A stretch of 64,000 nt of DNA from Primulina eburnea (lineage: Eukaryota > Streptophyta > Magnoliopsida > Lamiales > Gesneriaceae), in the NCBI RefSeq assembly GCF_022965805.1, contig NW_027331410.1, forward strand, positions 1 through 64,000. The letters are read 5' to 3'. Under the pieces are notes generated by a model, which worked only from the letters and a program-made list of their open reading frames with translations, made no database searches and was not told where the DNA came from. The position numbers were made by a program, and so were the translations under genes. Of this stretch, positions 33,172-46,700 are shown piece by piece (position 1 is the first letter of the stretch; each line of letters opens with the position of its first letter).

Positions 33172-36100
33172 TCATAGAAATAACTCGGGATGTTTATGTC
33201 GCATATCTGCTTCTGTTTCCCAAGTCGCTTCTTCGATGCCATGACGACTCCATTGGACTTTCACTAACGGGATAGTCTTCGTCCTGAGCTTCTTTTCTTT
33301 CCGATCAAGAATTTGTATCGGTTGTTCAATATATCTTAAGGTCTGATCAAGCTCAGCTTCGTCAGGCTGAATGACATGAGAAATATCTGGCATATACTTA
33401 CGCAACATTGACACATGAAAGACATCATGTATCCCAGATAGCGAAGGAGGAAGAGCAAGTCGGTAGGCTCGGTCACCAATCTTCTCTAAGATCTCGTAAG
33501 GACCAACGTATCTAGGAGACAGCTTCCCACGCTTGCCAAATCTGACAACGCCTCTGAATGGAGAAATCTTCAAAAATACTCTGTCTCCTTGCTCGAATAC
33601 CAACGGTCTACGTCTGACATTGGCGTATTTGGCTTGCCTATCTTGTGCCGTCTTCATTCTTTTCTGAATGACTTTCACCTTCTCAGTCATGTCACGAATC
33701 ATATCCGGCCCAAGTTCTGGTACCTCTGAAATATCATCCCAGTATAGCGGAGATCTGCACTTCTTACCATATAAAGCTTCAAACGGTGCCATCTCAATGC
33801 TCGTCTGATAGCTATTATTGTAAGAGAATTCACAAAGAGGTAGAGAATCTTGCCAACTAGTGCCAAAATCTAGCACTACGGTTTTCAACATATCCTCTAA
33901 AGTCTGGATAGTCCGCTCTGACTGTCCGTCTGTCTGAGGATGATAAGCAGTACTCAGGTGTAATATCGTACCTAAGGCCTGTTGTAAACTGTGCCAGAAG
34001 TGTGAAGTGAATCGTGAATCACGATCTGATACGATAGACTTCGGTACACCATACAATCTAACTACCTCTCGGACATATATCTCCGCCATCTGATCATGTC
34101 GATACGTCATTTTGTACGGAATGAAGCAAGCTGATTTGGTTAGTCTGTCAATGATGACCCAAATCGCATCACAGCCTCTAGAGGATCGAGGTAATTTCGT
34201 CACGAAATCCATGGAAATGTGATCCCATTTCCATTCAGGAATGGATAGACTCTGAAGTAACCCTCCGGGCTTCTTTCTCTCCGCTTTTACCTGTTGGCAA
34301 TTCAAGCACTTAGACACAAATTCTGCAATATCTGACTTCATTTGCTTCCACCAGAACTGTGTCTTCAAGTCATTGTACATCTTCCGACCACCAGGATGAA
34401 TGCTAAACCGGTTGCAGTGTGCTTCTGATAGAATCTGATGTCTCAAATCTGAAACATCTGGCACAACAAGTCGGTTATTCACATACAGTACATGATCATG
34501 TACCTGGTATTCTGACAAATGCCCTGATCTGACCATCTGAATTGATCTCTGCACATTCTGATCCATTCTTTGTGCTTCTTTAATCCTCCAAATCAAATCA
34601 GGTTCAATACGAATAGTAGCAAGTCGTAGTGGCCTACTATCTGTATCAAATTCTAATCCAGACAAACAGCAATTTTCAACCAACTTTGTAACACCTATCG
34701 TCGATAATGATAAGGAACAAACCTTTCGACTCAAGGCGTCCGCTGCTGCATTTGACTTCCCTGGATAGTATTTGATCTCGCAATCAAAGTCTTTCAGCAG
34801 ATCAAGCCATCTACGCTGCCTCATATTCAGTTCTGATTGAGAAAATAGATACTTCAGGCTTTTGTGATCGGAGTAAATCTCAAATTTCTCGCCATAGAGA
34901 TAGTGACGCCAGATCTTTAATGCAAATACGACAGCCGCCAATTCAAGATCGTGAATGGGGTATCTAACTTCATGTGGCTTCACTTGTCTCGAGGCGTATG
35001 CGACCACATGACCTTGCTGCATAAGAACACATCCCAAACCTCTGTGAGAGGCATCACAATATACAACGAAATTACCCGTACCTGAAGGTATCGTCAGTAC
35101 TGGAGCACTAGTCAGCTTCTTCTTCAATTCCACGAAGCTAGACTCACAATCCTCAGACCATATAAATGGCGCATTCTTTTGTGTCAATTGGGTGATGGAC
35201 TTCGCAATACTGGAGAAATCTTTGATAAATCTTCTATAGTATCCTGCTAGACCCATGAAACTGCGTATTTCTGGCACAGAAGTCGGTCTTGGCCAGCTGA
35301 TCACAGCTTCCACTTTACTGGGATCTACAGCAATATCATCTCCAGATATGATATGTCCCAAAAAGACAACTCGATTCAGCCAAAATTCACACTTTGACAA
35401 TTTAGCATACAGCCTTTCATTCCTCAATGTCTGCAACACAATTCTGAAATGTTCTGCATGCTCATTTCTGTTCTTTGAATACACCAGAATGTCATCAATA
35501 AAGACAATTACAAAATCATCTAAATACCTCTGAAAAATTCGGTTCATCAAGCTCATAAATACCGCTGGAGCATTTGTTAAACCAAAAGGCATGACAATAA
35601 ATTCGTAATGCCCATACCTGGTTCGAAATGCTGTCTTCGGTATATCCACATCTCGAACTCTGAGCTGATGATATCCGGATCGCAAATCAATCTTAGAATA
35701 AACGGAAGATCCCTGTAATTGATCAAAAAGATCGTCGATGCGCGGCAATGGATATTTATTCTTCATTGTCGCTTTGTTCAATTGCTGATAGTCTATACAC
35801 AATCGCATCGATCCATCTTTCTTTCGCACAAAAAGCACTGGTGCGCCCCAAGGAGATATACTGGGTCGGATATATCCCTTGGCTAGAAGATCTTCCAACT
35901 GTGCTTTCAGTTCTTTCAGTTCAATAGGTGCCATCCTATACGGAGCTCGGGATATAGGAACAGTACCTGGCATAAGATCTATGTTAAAATCTACCTCTCG
36001 AGCTGGAGGTAACCCCGGGATTTCATCTGGGAACACATCCACAAACTCCCGTACTACTGGTAAATCTGCCAATGCCGGGCTTGATTTCTGTACATCTACA

Positions 36101-37704
36101 GCATAAACAAGGAACCCATCTGCTCCTCTCTGCAACAATCTATTCATAGTCAAAGCCGAAATCAAGGGAATCCGAGATCTGGAACCCTTTCCGTAGAACT
36201 TCCACTCTTCTGCCATTTCTGGTCTGAATCTGACAATCTTGTGGAAACAATCCACGGTGGCTCTGTACTTTGTTAACATGTCAATCCCAACAATGCAATC
36301 AAAATCATCTAACCCCAGTACTATGCAATCTAGATCAATTTCATGACCCTCAAATTGTAAGATGCAATGTCTAACCGTAGTCACAACTATCAAACCACTT
36401 CCCAACGGAGAAATAATAGACACTACATCCGACATTGACTCAACAGGCAAGGAATGCAATAATGCAAATCGTTCTGAGATGAATGTATGCGATGCACCAG
36501 TATCTATCAATATATAAGCAGGATAACCGCAAAGAGAACAGTTACCTGCTATGACATCATCTGGGGAATCTTGTGCTTGCTCCTCTGTCAATGCAAACAC
36601 CTGAGCCTGTTGTCGAGGAAGTTGGCTCACGGTCTGGCTACCTCTGGCTCTAGGCTGCGTCTGTGTCTGTGGTGGCTGGAAGGAATGAACAGATGAAGCT
36701 TGCCTCTCAGGCTGAGCTACGGATGCAGATGACCCTGCACCTTGAAATCTTTGTGAGCTTCTTTGGGGACACACTTTAGCGAAGTGCCCCTGTTGTCTAC
36801 ATATGTTGCATCTCCCTATCACTCCCTGGCACTGTTCAGTCGCATGTCTACCCCCACAAGAACTGCAGTAGACACCTGTATACCTTGTATTCGGATCAAA
36901 ACCACTCTGTCTGGATCCACTGGAGCTCGATGAACTGCTCCCAGGTCTTTTGAACTGCTTCCCTTTTGCTTTCAGCTGATCCTTCCGCCCGCTGCTACTA
37001 CCACCGGTATCGAATCTAAGAGGAGGTTGTGCTAGAGGTAGTGGTGGTCTCGGACTCGGAGCAACATACGGAGCACTCCGTTGCCTAAGCAATCCTGCTT
37101 GTGCTCCTTTGGCACGGTTCAATGCCTCAGCGAAATTGTTGGGTCTTCCAGTATTTACCAACGTAAAGATATCATGATTTAAGCCGTTTATAAACTGATC
37201 TGCTACGGCCTCATCACTACCTGAAACATGAGGTGCAATGCGAAGCAATGAAGAAAATTTAGCGACGTACTCTTCGATGTTCAGTTGCCCTTGCCTCAAG
37301 TTTGCAAACTCAGCGCCTTTATCTTTACGGTAGGATATAGGAAAGAATCGCTGATAAAACTCTGTCTTGAACACTTTCCATGTAATCTCCGTGCCACGCT
37401 ATTCCAATGCTCTTTTGATATTCAACCACCAATTCTTAGCCACGTCTTGCAGTTGATGGCCAATGAGTTTCACTCTTTTCTCATCATTGTATTCTAGAGA
37501 CTCGAACAACATCTCGATATCCTCCAACCAGCTTTCACATTCGATGGCGTTTTCTGTACCCCTTAAGGTAGGTGGTCTGAAGGACTGAAATCGTTTTAAC
37601 AGAGTCTCCATGGGTGTAGCAGTAACGTCCATTGGATCCCCGGATGTGCTACCCTGTTCTGGTGCTGTGGGTCGTAGAGACACTCCTGCTCTTCTAGGAG
37701 GCAT
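33172..37704 (-). pseudogene. Gag-pol polyprotein of element 1, one nonsense codon
   Basis: About 1,510 codons read from the ATG at 37704 (MPPRR start). Order: gag core; CCHC knuckle [14 protein letters not shown]; aspartic protease with DTGA near 36500; reverse transcriptase with FIDD near 35500; RNase H ([13 protein letters not shown]); integrase with HHCC finger and DD..E core; and a C-terminal chromodomain-like tail (VQWSRHG..EATWE). That domain order and tail place it in the Tekay/Del chromoviruses, whose chromodomain steers integration into heterochromatin. An in-frame TAG at 37399-37401 (codon 102) interrupts gag. The 1,400 codons after it are open. The product would act in a cytoplasmic virus-like particle and then the nucleus. 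The element is probably non-functional unless the stop is suppressed. Confidence 0.9.
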
Positions 37705-38454
37705 GTATCTGATATTCAACAAATTAGTATACAAGCTATACAAACTGTCTCAGCCCTCCTCTGATCATTTACCTCTGATCCAGAATCGGCTCTGATTCAG
37801 TCTTTACTAATACATGCTGTAATGCAAGTCAGATAACAATACAACATGCAATAATGAAAGCAATAAATCATGCTAGCACATCATAAAGCAAGGAAGAAGA
37901 CTCGATCTACCCCGCTCATTCTATCTTATCTCAATCTAAAGGATCTATCGCTCTGATACCACCTGTTGTGGGGACCCGGGCTCTAACTCTGTTCTTTGGG
38001 ATTAAATGGATCATTAATATAAAAAGTGGGTCAAATTTTCGCTTTTCAACATTCATTCTAATGTTATATAAACAACCGTCAAGTCTTTATTTAATTTACA
38101 ATCATACAAACATGTCGTATACTAATACATAAATCCAACTAGTGTTTAATACAATACCAAATACAAATAGTCCAAGTCTACTAAAACCACTAGTCCTCTG
38201 CTGCGCCCGTAGTCTCCACGCTATATCAATCTCGTCTCTGTCTCGACCCAGATCCTGCCCCACCTGTTGTTATGCACACATACAGACATAACAACAGCCG
38301 GAAACTCCGGTGAGAACAAATCCCAGTATAAATGTAATGTCCAAGAATTTGATTACCGTAATCTGAGATGATTTGTTGATTATGAATGGATATGAGTATA
38401 GTTGGACCGCTCCGAGACCAAATTGGTTAAAACATATGAGTTATGTGATTTTCG

Positions 38455-38650
38455 GGCAGAACCTGTGGCGCCCGAGCGGTAGAATATTACCGCCCGAGCG
38501 CCAATGTGTGATAAGAATAATGCTCGGACAGAAAGTATGGCGCCCGAGCGGTAGAAAACTACCGCCCGAGCGCCAATGAATAATAAGATAGGTATCCGGG
38601 CAGAAAGTGCCGCGCCCGAGCGGTACTTTCTTACCGCCCGAGCGCGAGAC
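38455..38650 (+). repeat. Three tandem 72-bp units, each a GC-rich hairpin, in the solo LTR
   Basis: Units begin near 38467, 38539 and 38610. Each contains GGCGCCCGAGCGGTA, a six-base spacer, and TACCGCCCGAGCGCC, a near-perfect 15-bp inverted repeat, separated by GGGCAGAA-type linkers. The array ends about 50 bases before the TATA-like core, so it occupies the U3 promoter-proximal region. Confidence 0.85.
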
Positions 38651-39480
38651 GTGTTGCATGCGGGGTGTGCCATTTGCTTTGTTGCATGTTACGGGTATAT
38701 ATATATATAGGAATTGCAATTATTCCTCAGAATTAGAGAAAGGGGTCGAAGCTTTGGCACAGAAAATCCTTACGCCTTTTGTGAGAAATCCGCCCGTCCG
38801 ATTTTGAATCCGATTTCGGTACTGAGTTCCTATCAACGTAGGCTACAACTGGACGTAAGTTTTTCTACGTTTTGATATGTTTTGAAATTATGGTATCATC
38901 AGAATCTGATATGATTCTTATATGATGTTCTTGGTATGTTAGACATCTTATAACTGAAACCGGACTGAGGAACAGATACCATATGAAATTGTTATGATTT
39001 TTAGAGTTGAGTTGAATAAGAATTGATATCCAGATTGAGTGATTAGCGAGTATAAGACGTTAGAATTTATATCTGACTGATATGGTATTGCTGGATATAT
39101 TGAGATTATGATGATATGCCGTTGAAACAGAATTTGATTGAATTCTGATTATATCCAGTATTGATTTAGTGGTTTATTGATATCATACCCTCGATATTGT
39201 TATTGTCAGATTGAGTATTGACAGGCTTTGAGTTCGAGAATTCGACAGGGTCAGAATATCAGAAAGAAAGGTATAAATTAATGTTGAGTTGGGATTGCAC
39301 AACTCGAGTGAGGTTTGACTCGAGTCTCCCTAAATCACATACTTTCATTTATTGCATTGATATTTGCAATTGATGAGACTTATGATTGTAGTCTATTGAT
39401 TTATAGCCACTGCATGTAATGACTGCTGATTCGCTAGTCGTCGATTGATTTGCTTAGATACTGAATGCATGTATTGATTA

Positions 39481-39660
39481 CTGAGTCGTTGAGTCATTGG
39501 CTGATTCGTCTAGTCACAGGCTGATTCGTCTGGTTATTGACTGATTCATCTAAACTTAAGCTGATTCGCTTAGTCACAGGCTGATTCGTCTGGTTATTGG
39601 CTGATTCGCCTAATTCTTGACTGATTCGTCAACTCTGCGGTTGATTCGCCCAGACACTGA
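39481..39660 (+). repeat. Nine tandem 20-bp units in the solo LTR
   Basis: Nine consecutive 20-base units with core CTGATTCGTC and variable second halves (for example TAGTCACAGG and TGGTTATTG). The first unit (39481-39500) and the last (39641-39660) are the most diverged. A separate 28-bp duplication built on GAGTCTGAGACGACGCGTCA follows at about 39763-39830. Both are noncoding. Confidence 0.85.
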
Positions 39661-41714
39661 TATATGAATTATATCGATGTCGTTTAGGGATTGATTCATT
39701 CCTATCGACTGAGATTCGATATAATTACCTATATCCAGACATCGGAATCCCTAGGTTAGAGTTGAGTCGAGTCTGAGACGACGCGTCAGTGAAGTCGAGT
39801 CTGAGACGACGCGTCAGTGAAGTTGAGTCTGATACGCCATGTTGAATTACATTGGTCATATCATTCATGTTTATTGAATGCTTGATATTGATTTATGTTT
39901 CTGATTTGAAACATATTATGAATAATTCTTATATGCTTTCGTGTATTCTTTTATATGATTGCATGTATACATTGTTTATAATGGGATATTTATATCTCGC
40001 CGGAGTTATCCGGGTGTTGTCTTGTTTTGTATGTGTGCATGACAACAGGTGGGGCTGGATCAGGGTCAAGAAGAGGATGAGAGAAGATTAGATAGCGTGG
40101 AGATCCGGGCTTCGAAGCAACATAGGATTCAGAACTGATATGTAGTTGAACCTAGTTGAATTCTTGTAGATAACACAAGATTTGTATGTTCATGTTTAAT
40201 ATGTAATTTGAGTAAATTACATTACGTTTCCGCTTTGTATTTTTTAAAAAAAAAATTTAGACCATGTTTTATAATTGATTAATTAGTCCCAATAATGATT
40301 AAGAACTGGATTAGCGTCCGGGTCCTCACAATAAACATGTATACATGCATATAATCAATCTATACATGCAACATGCTATGATGAATGTCATCCATATAAA
40401 CATGCAATGCAATGCGAATCAAACCATATCTGGACTCGACTCGACTAGAACTCTAGGGATCCCGGTGTGAATAAGACGATCTATCACCTACCCTCCCAAT
40501 CGGGGTGACGGTATGTCTTATTCCTAGACTCCGGCCTGATCTGTATCCACGTCTACAATAGGAGAATGATCTTCCCCTAAGCTGTGATATCACCGAACAT
40601 CTAGAAGTTTGACGGATCTGTCAAGACTCCCTATCTTAAATGCAATGCACGACAATCTGTAAACAATGCATAATCATCTCAAAAGATTTGAATACAAGTC
40701 TATAAACAAATCACAATCATAATTCAAGATAAACAATAAATCTAGTATGTGATTTTGGTTGGGAAACTCAAATGAGATCTCATTTGAGTTGTATCTCCCC
40801 AAACAAAACATGGCTTATACCTTTCGTCGCACAATCATCGAAGTCTCGAAGACGAATCTGTCACTATCAGATCTGAAATACAAATGAGAATACATATTCT
40901 ATTAATCTCTAATCTAATCAACCCATATCTAATTCTATACATGATCTCGGTACAATTTGACAGCATAACGACGTAATTCTTGATACCGGTCAATTCAATT
41001 CTCAACATATATCAACATAGATTATATCCTCAATTCATAACCATCACAATATCTAAGTCAAGATCTCAAAATCTGCATAATCTCATCTCAATATATGTTA
41101 AAATTCATAACAAATGCAGGCGATATCATTTCTTCGATCCGCTTACGAATATATATTCACTAACTTCACAAGAACACATAATCTAGATTAATTCATTATT
41201 TCCCCAACATCCATATCTCAAATCATGTAGGAATTGAAGGAAACTTACATCACCTTGTAGCTAATACGGAGGGGAGTTCAAAACCGAAGTCGGATTTATG
41301 TTTGGATGATTGAATCTTGTAAAATCAAGTCTTAAAATTATTGAAGCTTGGAGGGGATTCTGAGGTTTACGTTTTCCTTCTTTCGTTGCTACTGAGGAAA
41401 TGAAGACAACTTATATATATTGCATGTAATCTCCTGCGTGTCTTCTTTAAAACTTTAACACATTTCAGACGGTGCCCGGGCGGTAAAAATGTACCGCTCG
41501 GGCGCGGAAGGTTCTGCCCAAAACATAATTTTGTTGAACAATGGCGCTCGGGCGGGCTCTTTCTACCGCTCGGGCGCCACTCATTCTGTTCAAACCTTGC
41601 ACCCTTCACATTCTTTGATCAATCTAATCTCGGGATGTTCCGTCTATAACTATATCAATCCCGATTAACTAACAAAATCACAATTTTACAGATTTAACAT
41701 TTCCGGGCTTTACA

Positions 41715-43474
41715 TGTAAGGCTCGAGAATTATCAGCTGTTATGGATGTGAGATTCACAAGTTGGAGAATGCATGACATTTGAATTGAAATTGTGAGGTT
41801 TGGGCCGAAGCCATACCGCACCCGCGGTGTTAGAGATACAGCACCCGCGGTGCATTGAAAAGAAATTGGTGAATTTGTGCGAAGCCACACCGCACCCGCG
41901 GTGCTAACAGAACCGCACCCGCGGTCCGAGAATTTCAGGAAATGCAAGGGCTGCCGTGAGCACAGCGCACCCGCGCTGCTAGTGTACCGCACCCGCGGTC
42001 GTGCGTGTCAAATGAAAAATAAACCACTTGTTCCTTGTCATGCATATATGATATGTGTCTTCTTTCCCTTCTATTTCAGAAACTGAGAGCCGAGAGAATG
42101 CTTAGGAGAAAGCTTCATGTCCTTTTTTATTTGAACTTATGATTTTGAAGAATTTAACCATCCGATTTCAGATACGACTTTGGTTTTGAACTCCTCTCAT
42201 CATTTGCTATTCAAGGATGTAAGTTTTGGTTATGTTCAGCATGTTTTAATATATATGTGTTGGGAGAATTCATGATTTTGTTAGAAATATGAGTTCTTGA
42301 TATGTTGAGCAGTATAGAATCACAATCGGATTGATTTTCGGACACCGTATACTATTATTCGAAATTTCAGCATGTATGATGTTAAGATTGTACAGATTTC
42401 AGCTTATGTATTGAGGTGTTGATGAGATTATGAGTTGATGGTGATTGAGTATGTTATTGTGGGGTTATCGGTATCGAAAGAATTACGCCGTTACGCCGTC
42501 GAATTATATTGAAACCGATTTCAGCCTTGTATATTGAGTTGCTTGAGATGTATATGACTGAAGTGCACATTGTTTATGCCATTTCAGATTTGTATTGGCT
42601 ATTGTGAACTCGAGACTTCGACTACGACACCGACTATTCGACAAGAAAGGTATAATTCATGTGGTCACGGGATTGCACAACTCGATTCAGATTTGATACG
42701 AGTTTCCCTAAATCACATACTAGATTGTTATTACATTTGATTATGTAATGTCTTGTTTATTGATTTATATTCGAGTCCTAAGATAGGAGATATTGGCAGA
42801 TTGGCCAAAACTAGACGTTTCGGTGTATCGACGCATATGAGCAGATTTGCTATATGTGTAGATCCTCGATACAGAGTTGACCGAAGTCTAGGAATAAGAC
42901 GTACCGTTGCCCCGAGTGGTTGGGTAGGTGACAGACCGTCTTATTCACACCGGGATCCCTAGATTAGAAAAGAGTCGAGTCAATATTTAAATGTTGAATA
43001 CAGATTTGTATTCTTCTACATGTTTAGATTTACATTCATGTTATTTGATATATGCTATGCATTTGTATATGATTATTACATTGCATGCATCCATGTTTTA
43101 TACTGGGATATGTTCTCACCGGAGTTATCCGGCTGTTGTCGTGTCTGTATGTGTGCATGGCAACAGGTGGGGCAGGATCTGGGTCTCGAGCTAGATGAGA
43201 GATGGATGATAGCGTGGAGATCTCGGGCATTGCAGATTACTAGTGTTTTATTGTGAAACTTGTACTACTCATGTTGGTAGTTGATATTTAAACACTAGTG
43301 TATGGTTGTATTAAACAGACTGGTATGTATCTTATGTCGTTTAGTTAATATATAGACTTGTTATGCTTTAGTTATACATTTGAATTAATGTTAAAAGAAA
43401 AATTTTGACCCACATTTTCGAACAAAGATCCAATTAAATCCCAAAAGAATTGAGTTAGAGCCCGGGTCCCCACA
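41715..43474 (+). repeat. 5' LTR of element 2
   Basis: Contains five ACCGCACCCGCGGT-type hairpin motifs and one GCGC variant at 41814-42003. Downstream parts resemble the LTRs of elements 1 and 3 (GGAATAAGACG, CCGGAGTTATCCGG, GTGTGCATGGCAACAGG). Confidence 0.9.
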
Positions 43475-43729
43475 ACAGGTGGTATCAGAGCAGTAGGTTC
43501 TGTAGACTGAGATAGAATAGAATGAGCGGGGTAGATCGAGTCATCTTACTTGCTTTTGAGATGCTAGCATGATTATTGCTTTCCCTATTATATGTTGTTG
43601 TATTATCTGAATTGATTTACAGCATTTCAAGCCTGAATCATAACCGATTCTCGATCAGAGGTATATGATCAAAGGAGGGCTGAGACAAATGATAGTGATT
43701 GTGTACTAATCAGCTTGATAATCAGATTT

Positions 43730-46700
43730 ATGCCGCCTAGACGAGTACCACAGCCAGTAGCAGGACAGATGCCGGAGCAGGGTAGCACATCAGGAGCTCA
43801 GATGGATGTTACGGCTACTCCGATGGAGACCTTATTGAAGAGATTTCAGTCTTTCCATCCGCCTACCCTGAAGGGCACAGAGAGTGCAGTAGAGTGCGAA
43901 AGCTGGCTTGATGATATCGAGATGTTGTTTGAGTCTTTGGCATATACTGATGAGCGACGTGTGAAACTGATAGGGCATCAGATGCAAGAGGTTGCCAAGA
44001 GCTGGTGGTCGACTACGAAGAGAGCCTTGGAGCACCGAGGCATTGATATCACGTGGAAAGTCTTCAAAGATGAGTTCTATCAGCGCTTCTTCCCCGTTTC
44101 CTATCGAAAAGATAAAGGAGCTGAATTTGTGAATCTGAAGCAGGGACAGTGGAACATCGAGGAGTATGTTGCTAAATTTTCTGCATTGCTATGATTTGCA
44201 CCGCATGTGGCCAGGAACGACGAGGCAGTGGCCGATCAGTTCATCAACGGGCTGAATCCTGATGTTTTTACTTTGGTGAACACGGGACGACCTAATACTT
44301 TTTCAGAGGCACTGAACAGAGCTAAGGGAGCCGAGGCTGGCTTGACCAGGCAGCGAGGCGCTTCCTACGGTGTTCAGGGGCAGAGACCGCCACAGTCCAC
44401 GACCGTACAGTTTCCACCACCTCCTCCTCGTTTTGACAGTGGAGCTAGTGGTAGTGGTAAGAAGGAATTTCTGAAGGCTAAGGGCAGACAGTTTAAGAAG
44501 TCCGGGAGTAGTTCATCGAGTTCGAGTGGATCTCGACAGAGATGTCAGGGTTCAGATTACAGTAGCGTATATTGTAGCTCGTGTGGAGGACGACATGCCA
44601 CGGAGCAGTGTCAAGGAGTTATGGGACGCTGCAACATCTGTAGGCAACAGGGACACTTCGCCAGAGTTTGTCCCCAGAGAGGTGCACCACGATTCCAGAG
44701 TACAGGGTCATCAGCACCAGTGCCACAGATGGAGAGACAGGCATCCTCTGTACACTCCTTCCAGCCACCACCTACACAGACCCAGCAGAGACCAGGAGGT
44801 AGTCAGACGGTGAGTCAGCCTCCCAGACAGCAGGCACGTGTCTTTGCCCTGACAGAGGAACAGGCGCAGGAGGCGCCAGATGACGTCATTGCAGGTAACT
44901 GTTTTCTTTGCGGTTATCCTGCATATGTGTTGATAGACACAGGGGCATCACATACATTTATATCTGAACATTTTGCATTGAGACATTCATTGCCTGTTGA
45001 GTCGATGTCGACAGTAGTGTCTATAGCTTCTCCCTTGGGAAGTGGTTTGATATCTGTGACTACTGTTAGACACTGTATGCTTCAGTTTGAGGGGCATGAG
45101 ATTGATCTTGATTGTGTAGTACTTGGGTTAGCTTATTTTGATTGTATAGTTGGCATAGACATGTTAACCAGGTACAAGGCCACGGTAGATTGTTTCCACA
45201 AGATTGTCAGATTCAGACCCGACATGACAGATGAGTGGAAATTCTACGGCAAGGGTTCCAGATCTCGGATTCCCTTAGTATCTGCTCTGACTATGAGTAG
45301 ATTGCTTCAGAGAGGAGCAGAGGGCTTTCTCATATATTCAGTAGATCTACTGAAGTCGAGCCCAGCATTGGTAGATCTGCCAGTGGTTTGCGAGTTTGCA
45401 GATATATTCCCAGACGAGATTCCAGGGTTGCCTCCAGTTCGAGAGGTTGATTTCAGCATTGATCTTGTGCCAGGCAGTGTTCCTATCTCGAGAGCTCCGT
45501 ATAGGATGGCACCGATAGAGCTGAAAGAGTTGAAAGCACAGTTGGAAGATCTTCTGTCCAAGGGGTACATTAGACCGAGTGTATCACCTTGGGGTGCTCC
45601 GGTGCTTTTCGTCAGAAAGAAAGATGGTTCGATGCGACTGTGTATTGATTACAGACAGTTGAACAAGGCAACAGTGAAGAACAAGTATCCTTTGCCGCGC
45701 ATCGAGATTTGTTTGATCAGTTATAGGGATCTTCGGTATACTCGAAGATTGATTTGAGATCAGGGTATCATCAGCTCAGAGTTAGAGACGTTGATATTCC
45801 GAAGACTGCATTCCGAACCAGGTATGGGCATTACGAATTTATTGTTATGCCTTTCGGTTTGACGAATGCACCTGCGGTGTTTATGAGTTTGATGAACCGC
45901 ATTTTTCAGAGATATTTAGATGATTTTGTGATTGTGTTCATTGATGATATTTTGGTATATTCGAAGAGTCTGACTGAGCATGAAGATCATCTGAGAATTG
46001 TATTGAAGACTTTGAGGAATGAGCAGTTGTATGCTAAACTGTCCAAGTGTGAATTCTGGCTGCGACAGGTTGTCTTCTTGGGGCATATTATATCTGGAGA
46101 GGGTATTGCGGTAGATCCGAGTAAAGTTGAGGCTGTGATCAGTTGGCCGAGACCGACTTCTGTGCCTGAGATACGCAGTTTCATGGGTCTAGCCGGGTAT
46201 TATCATCGTTTTATACGAGATTTCTCCAGTATAGCGAAGCCTATCACTCAGTTGACCCAGAAGAATATGCCATTTGTGTGGTCTGAAGATTGTGAAGCTA
46301 GTTTTGTTGAACTAAAGAAGAGGCTGACTAGTGCGCCTGTATTGACGATTCCTTCAGGTACAGGTGAGTTCGTTGTATATTGTGACGCATCTCACAGAGG
46401 GCTAGGATGTGTTCTTATGCAGCGAGGGCACGTGATAGCGTACGCCTCTAGACAGTTGAAGCCACACGAGACTCGTTACCCGATTCATGATCTTGAATTG
46501 GCGGCGATTGTATTTGCACTCAAGATCTGGCATCATTATCTGTATGGCGAGAAATTTGAGATCTATTCCGATCATAAGAGCCTGAAGTACCTCTTTTCTC
46601 AGTCAGAGTTGAACATGAGGCAGCGACGATGGCTTGATCTGCTGAAAGATTTTGATTGCGAGATCAAGTACCATCCAGGAAAGTCGAATGCAGCGGCAGA

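Larger units (their letters stand above)
38333..40330 (+). mobile_element. Solo LTR of a related Gypsy family (element 3)
   Basis: A 1,998-bp sequence starting TGTAATGTCC and ending GGGTCCTCACA, flanked by perfect ATAAA at 38328-38332 and 40331-40335. There is no internal domain, primer site or polyprotein, so it is a solo LTR left by LTR-LTR recombination. Its right part (around 40000-40110) resembles the corresponding LTR parts of elements 1 and 2 (words GTATGTGTGCATG, CAACAGGTGGGGC, GATAGCGTGGAGATC), so all three are relatives. A TATATATATATATA promoter core lies at 38696-38709. Confidence 0.9.
31325..41714 (-). mobile_element. Ty3/Gypsy chromovirus (Tekay/Del type), element 1, with nested solo LTR
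   Basis: A complete LTR retrotransposon on the minus strand. The LTRs start TGTGGGGACCCGGG and end GGGCTTTACA as read on plus: 31325-33071 (3' LTR, 1747 bp) and 37967-41714 (5' LTR, about 1745 bp after removing the nested solo LTR and its TSD copy). The primer binding site (TGGTATCAGAGC, initiator-Met tRNA) is at 37950-37961 and the polypurine tract is at about 33072-33087. GGACC flanks the element at 31320-31324 and, beyond element 2, at 50179-50183. The two LTRs differ by about twenty substitutions by eye (roughly 1.3%), so insertion was fairly recent. The polyprotein has a single stop in gag. Confidence 0.95.
37967..41714 (-). repeat. 5' LTR of element 1, split by the solo LTR
   Basis: The two parts 37967-38332 and 40336-41714 rejoin to match the 31325-33071 copy at about 98-99%. 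The ATAAA at 40331-40335 is the duplicated target of the solo LTR. The outermost TTACA (41710-41714) served as the target site of element 2. Confidence 0.9.

Noticed and set aside
38455..39660. CRISPR-like array of spaced repeats
   Set aside because: The repeats are LTR tandem units in a plant retrotransposon, with no unique spacers of constant length and no cas genes.
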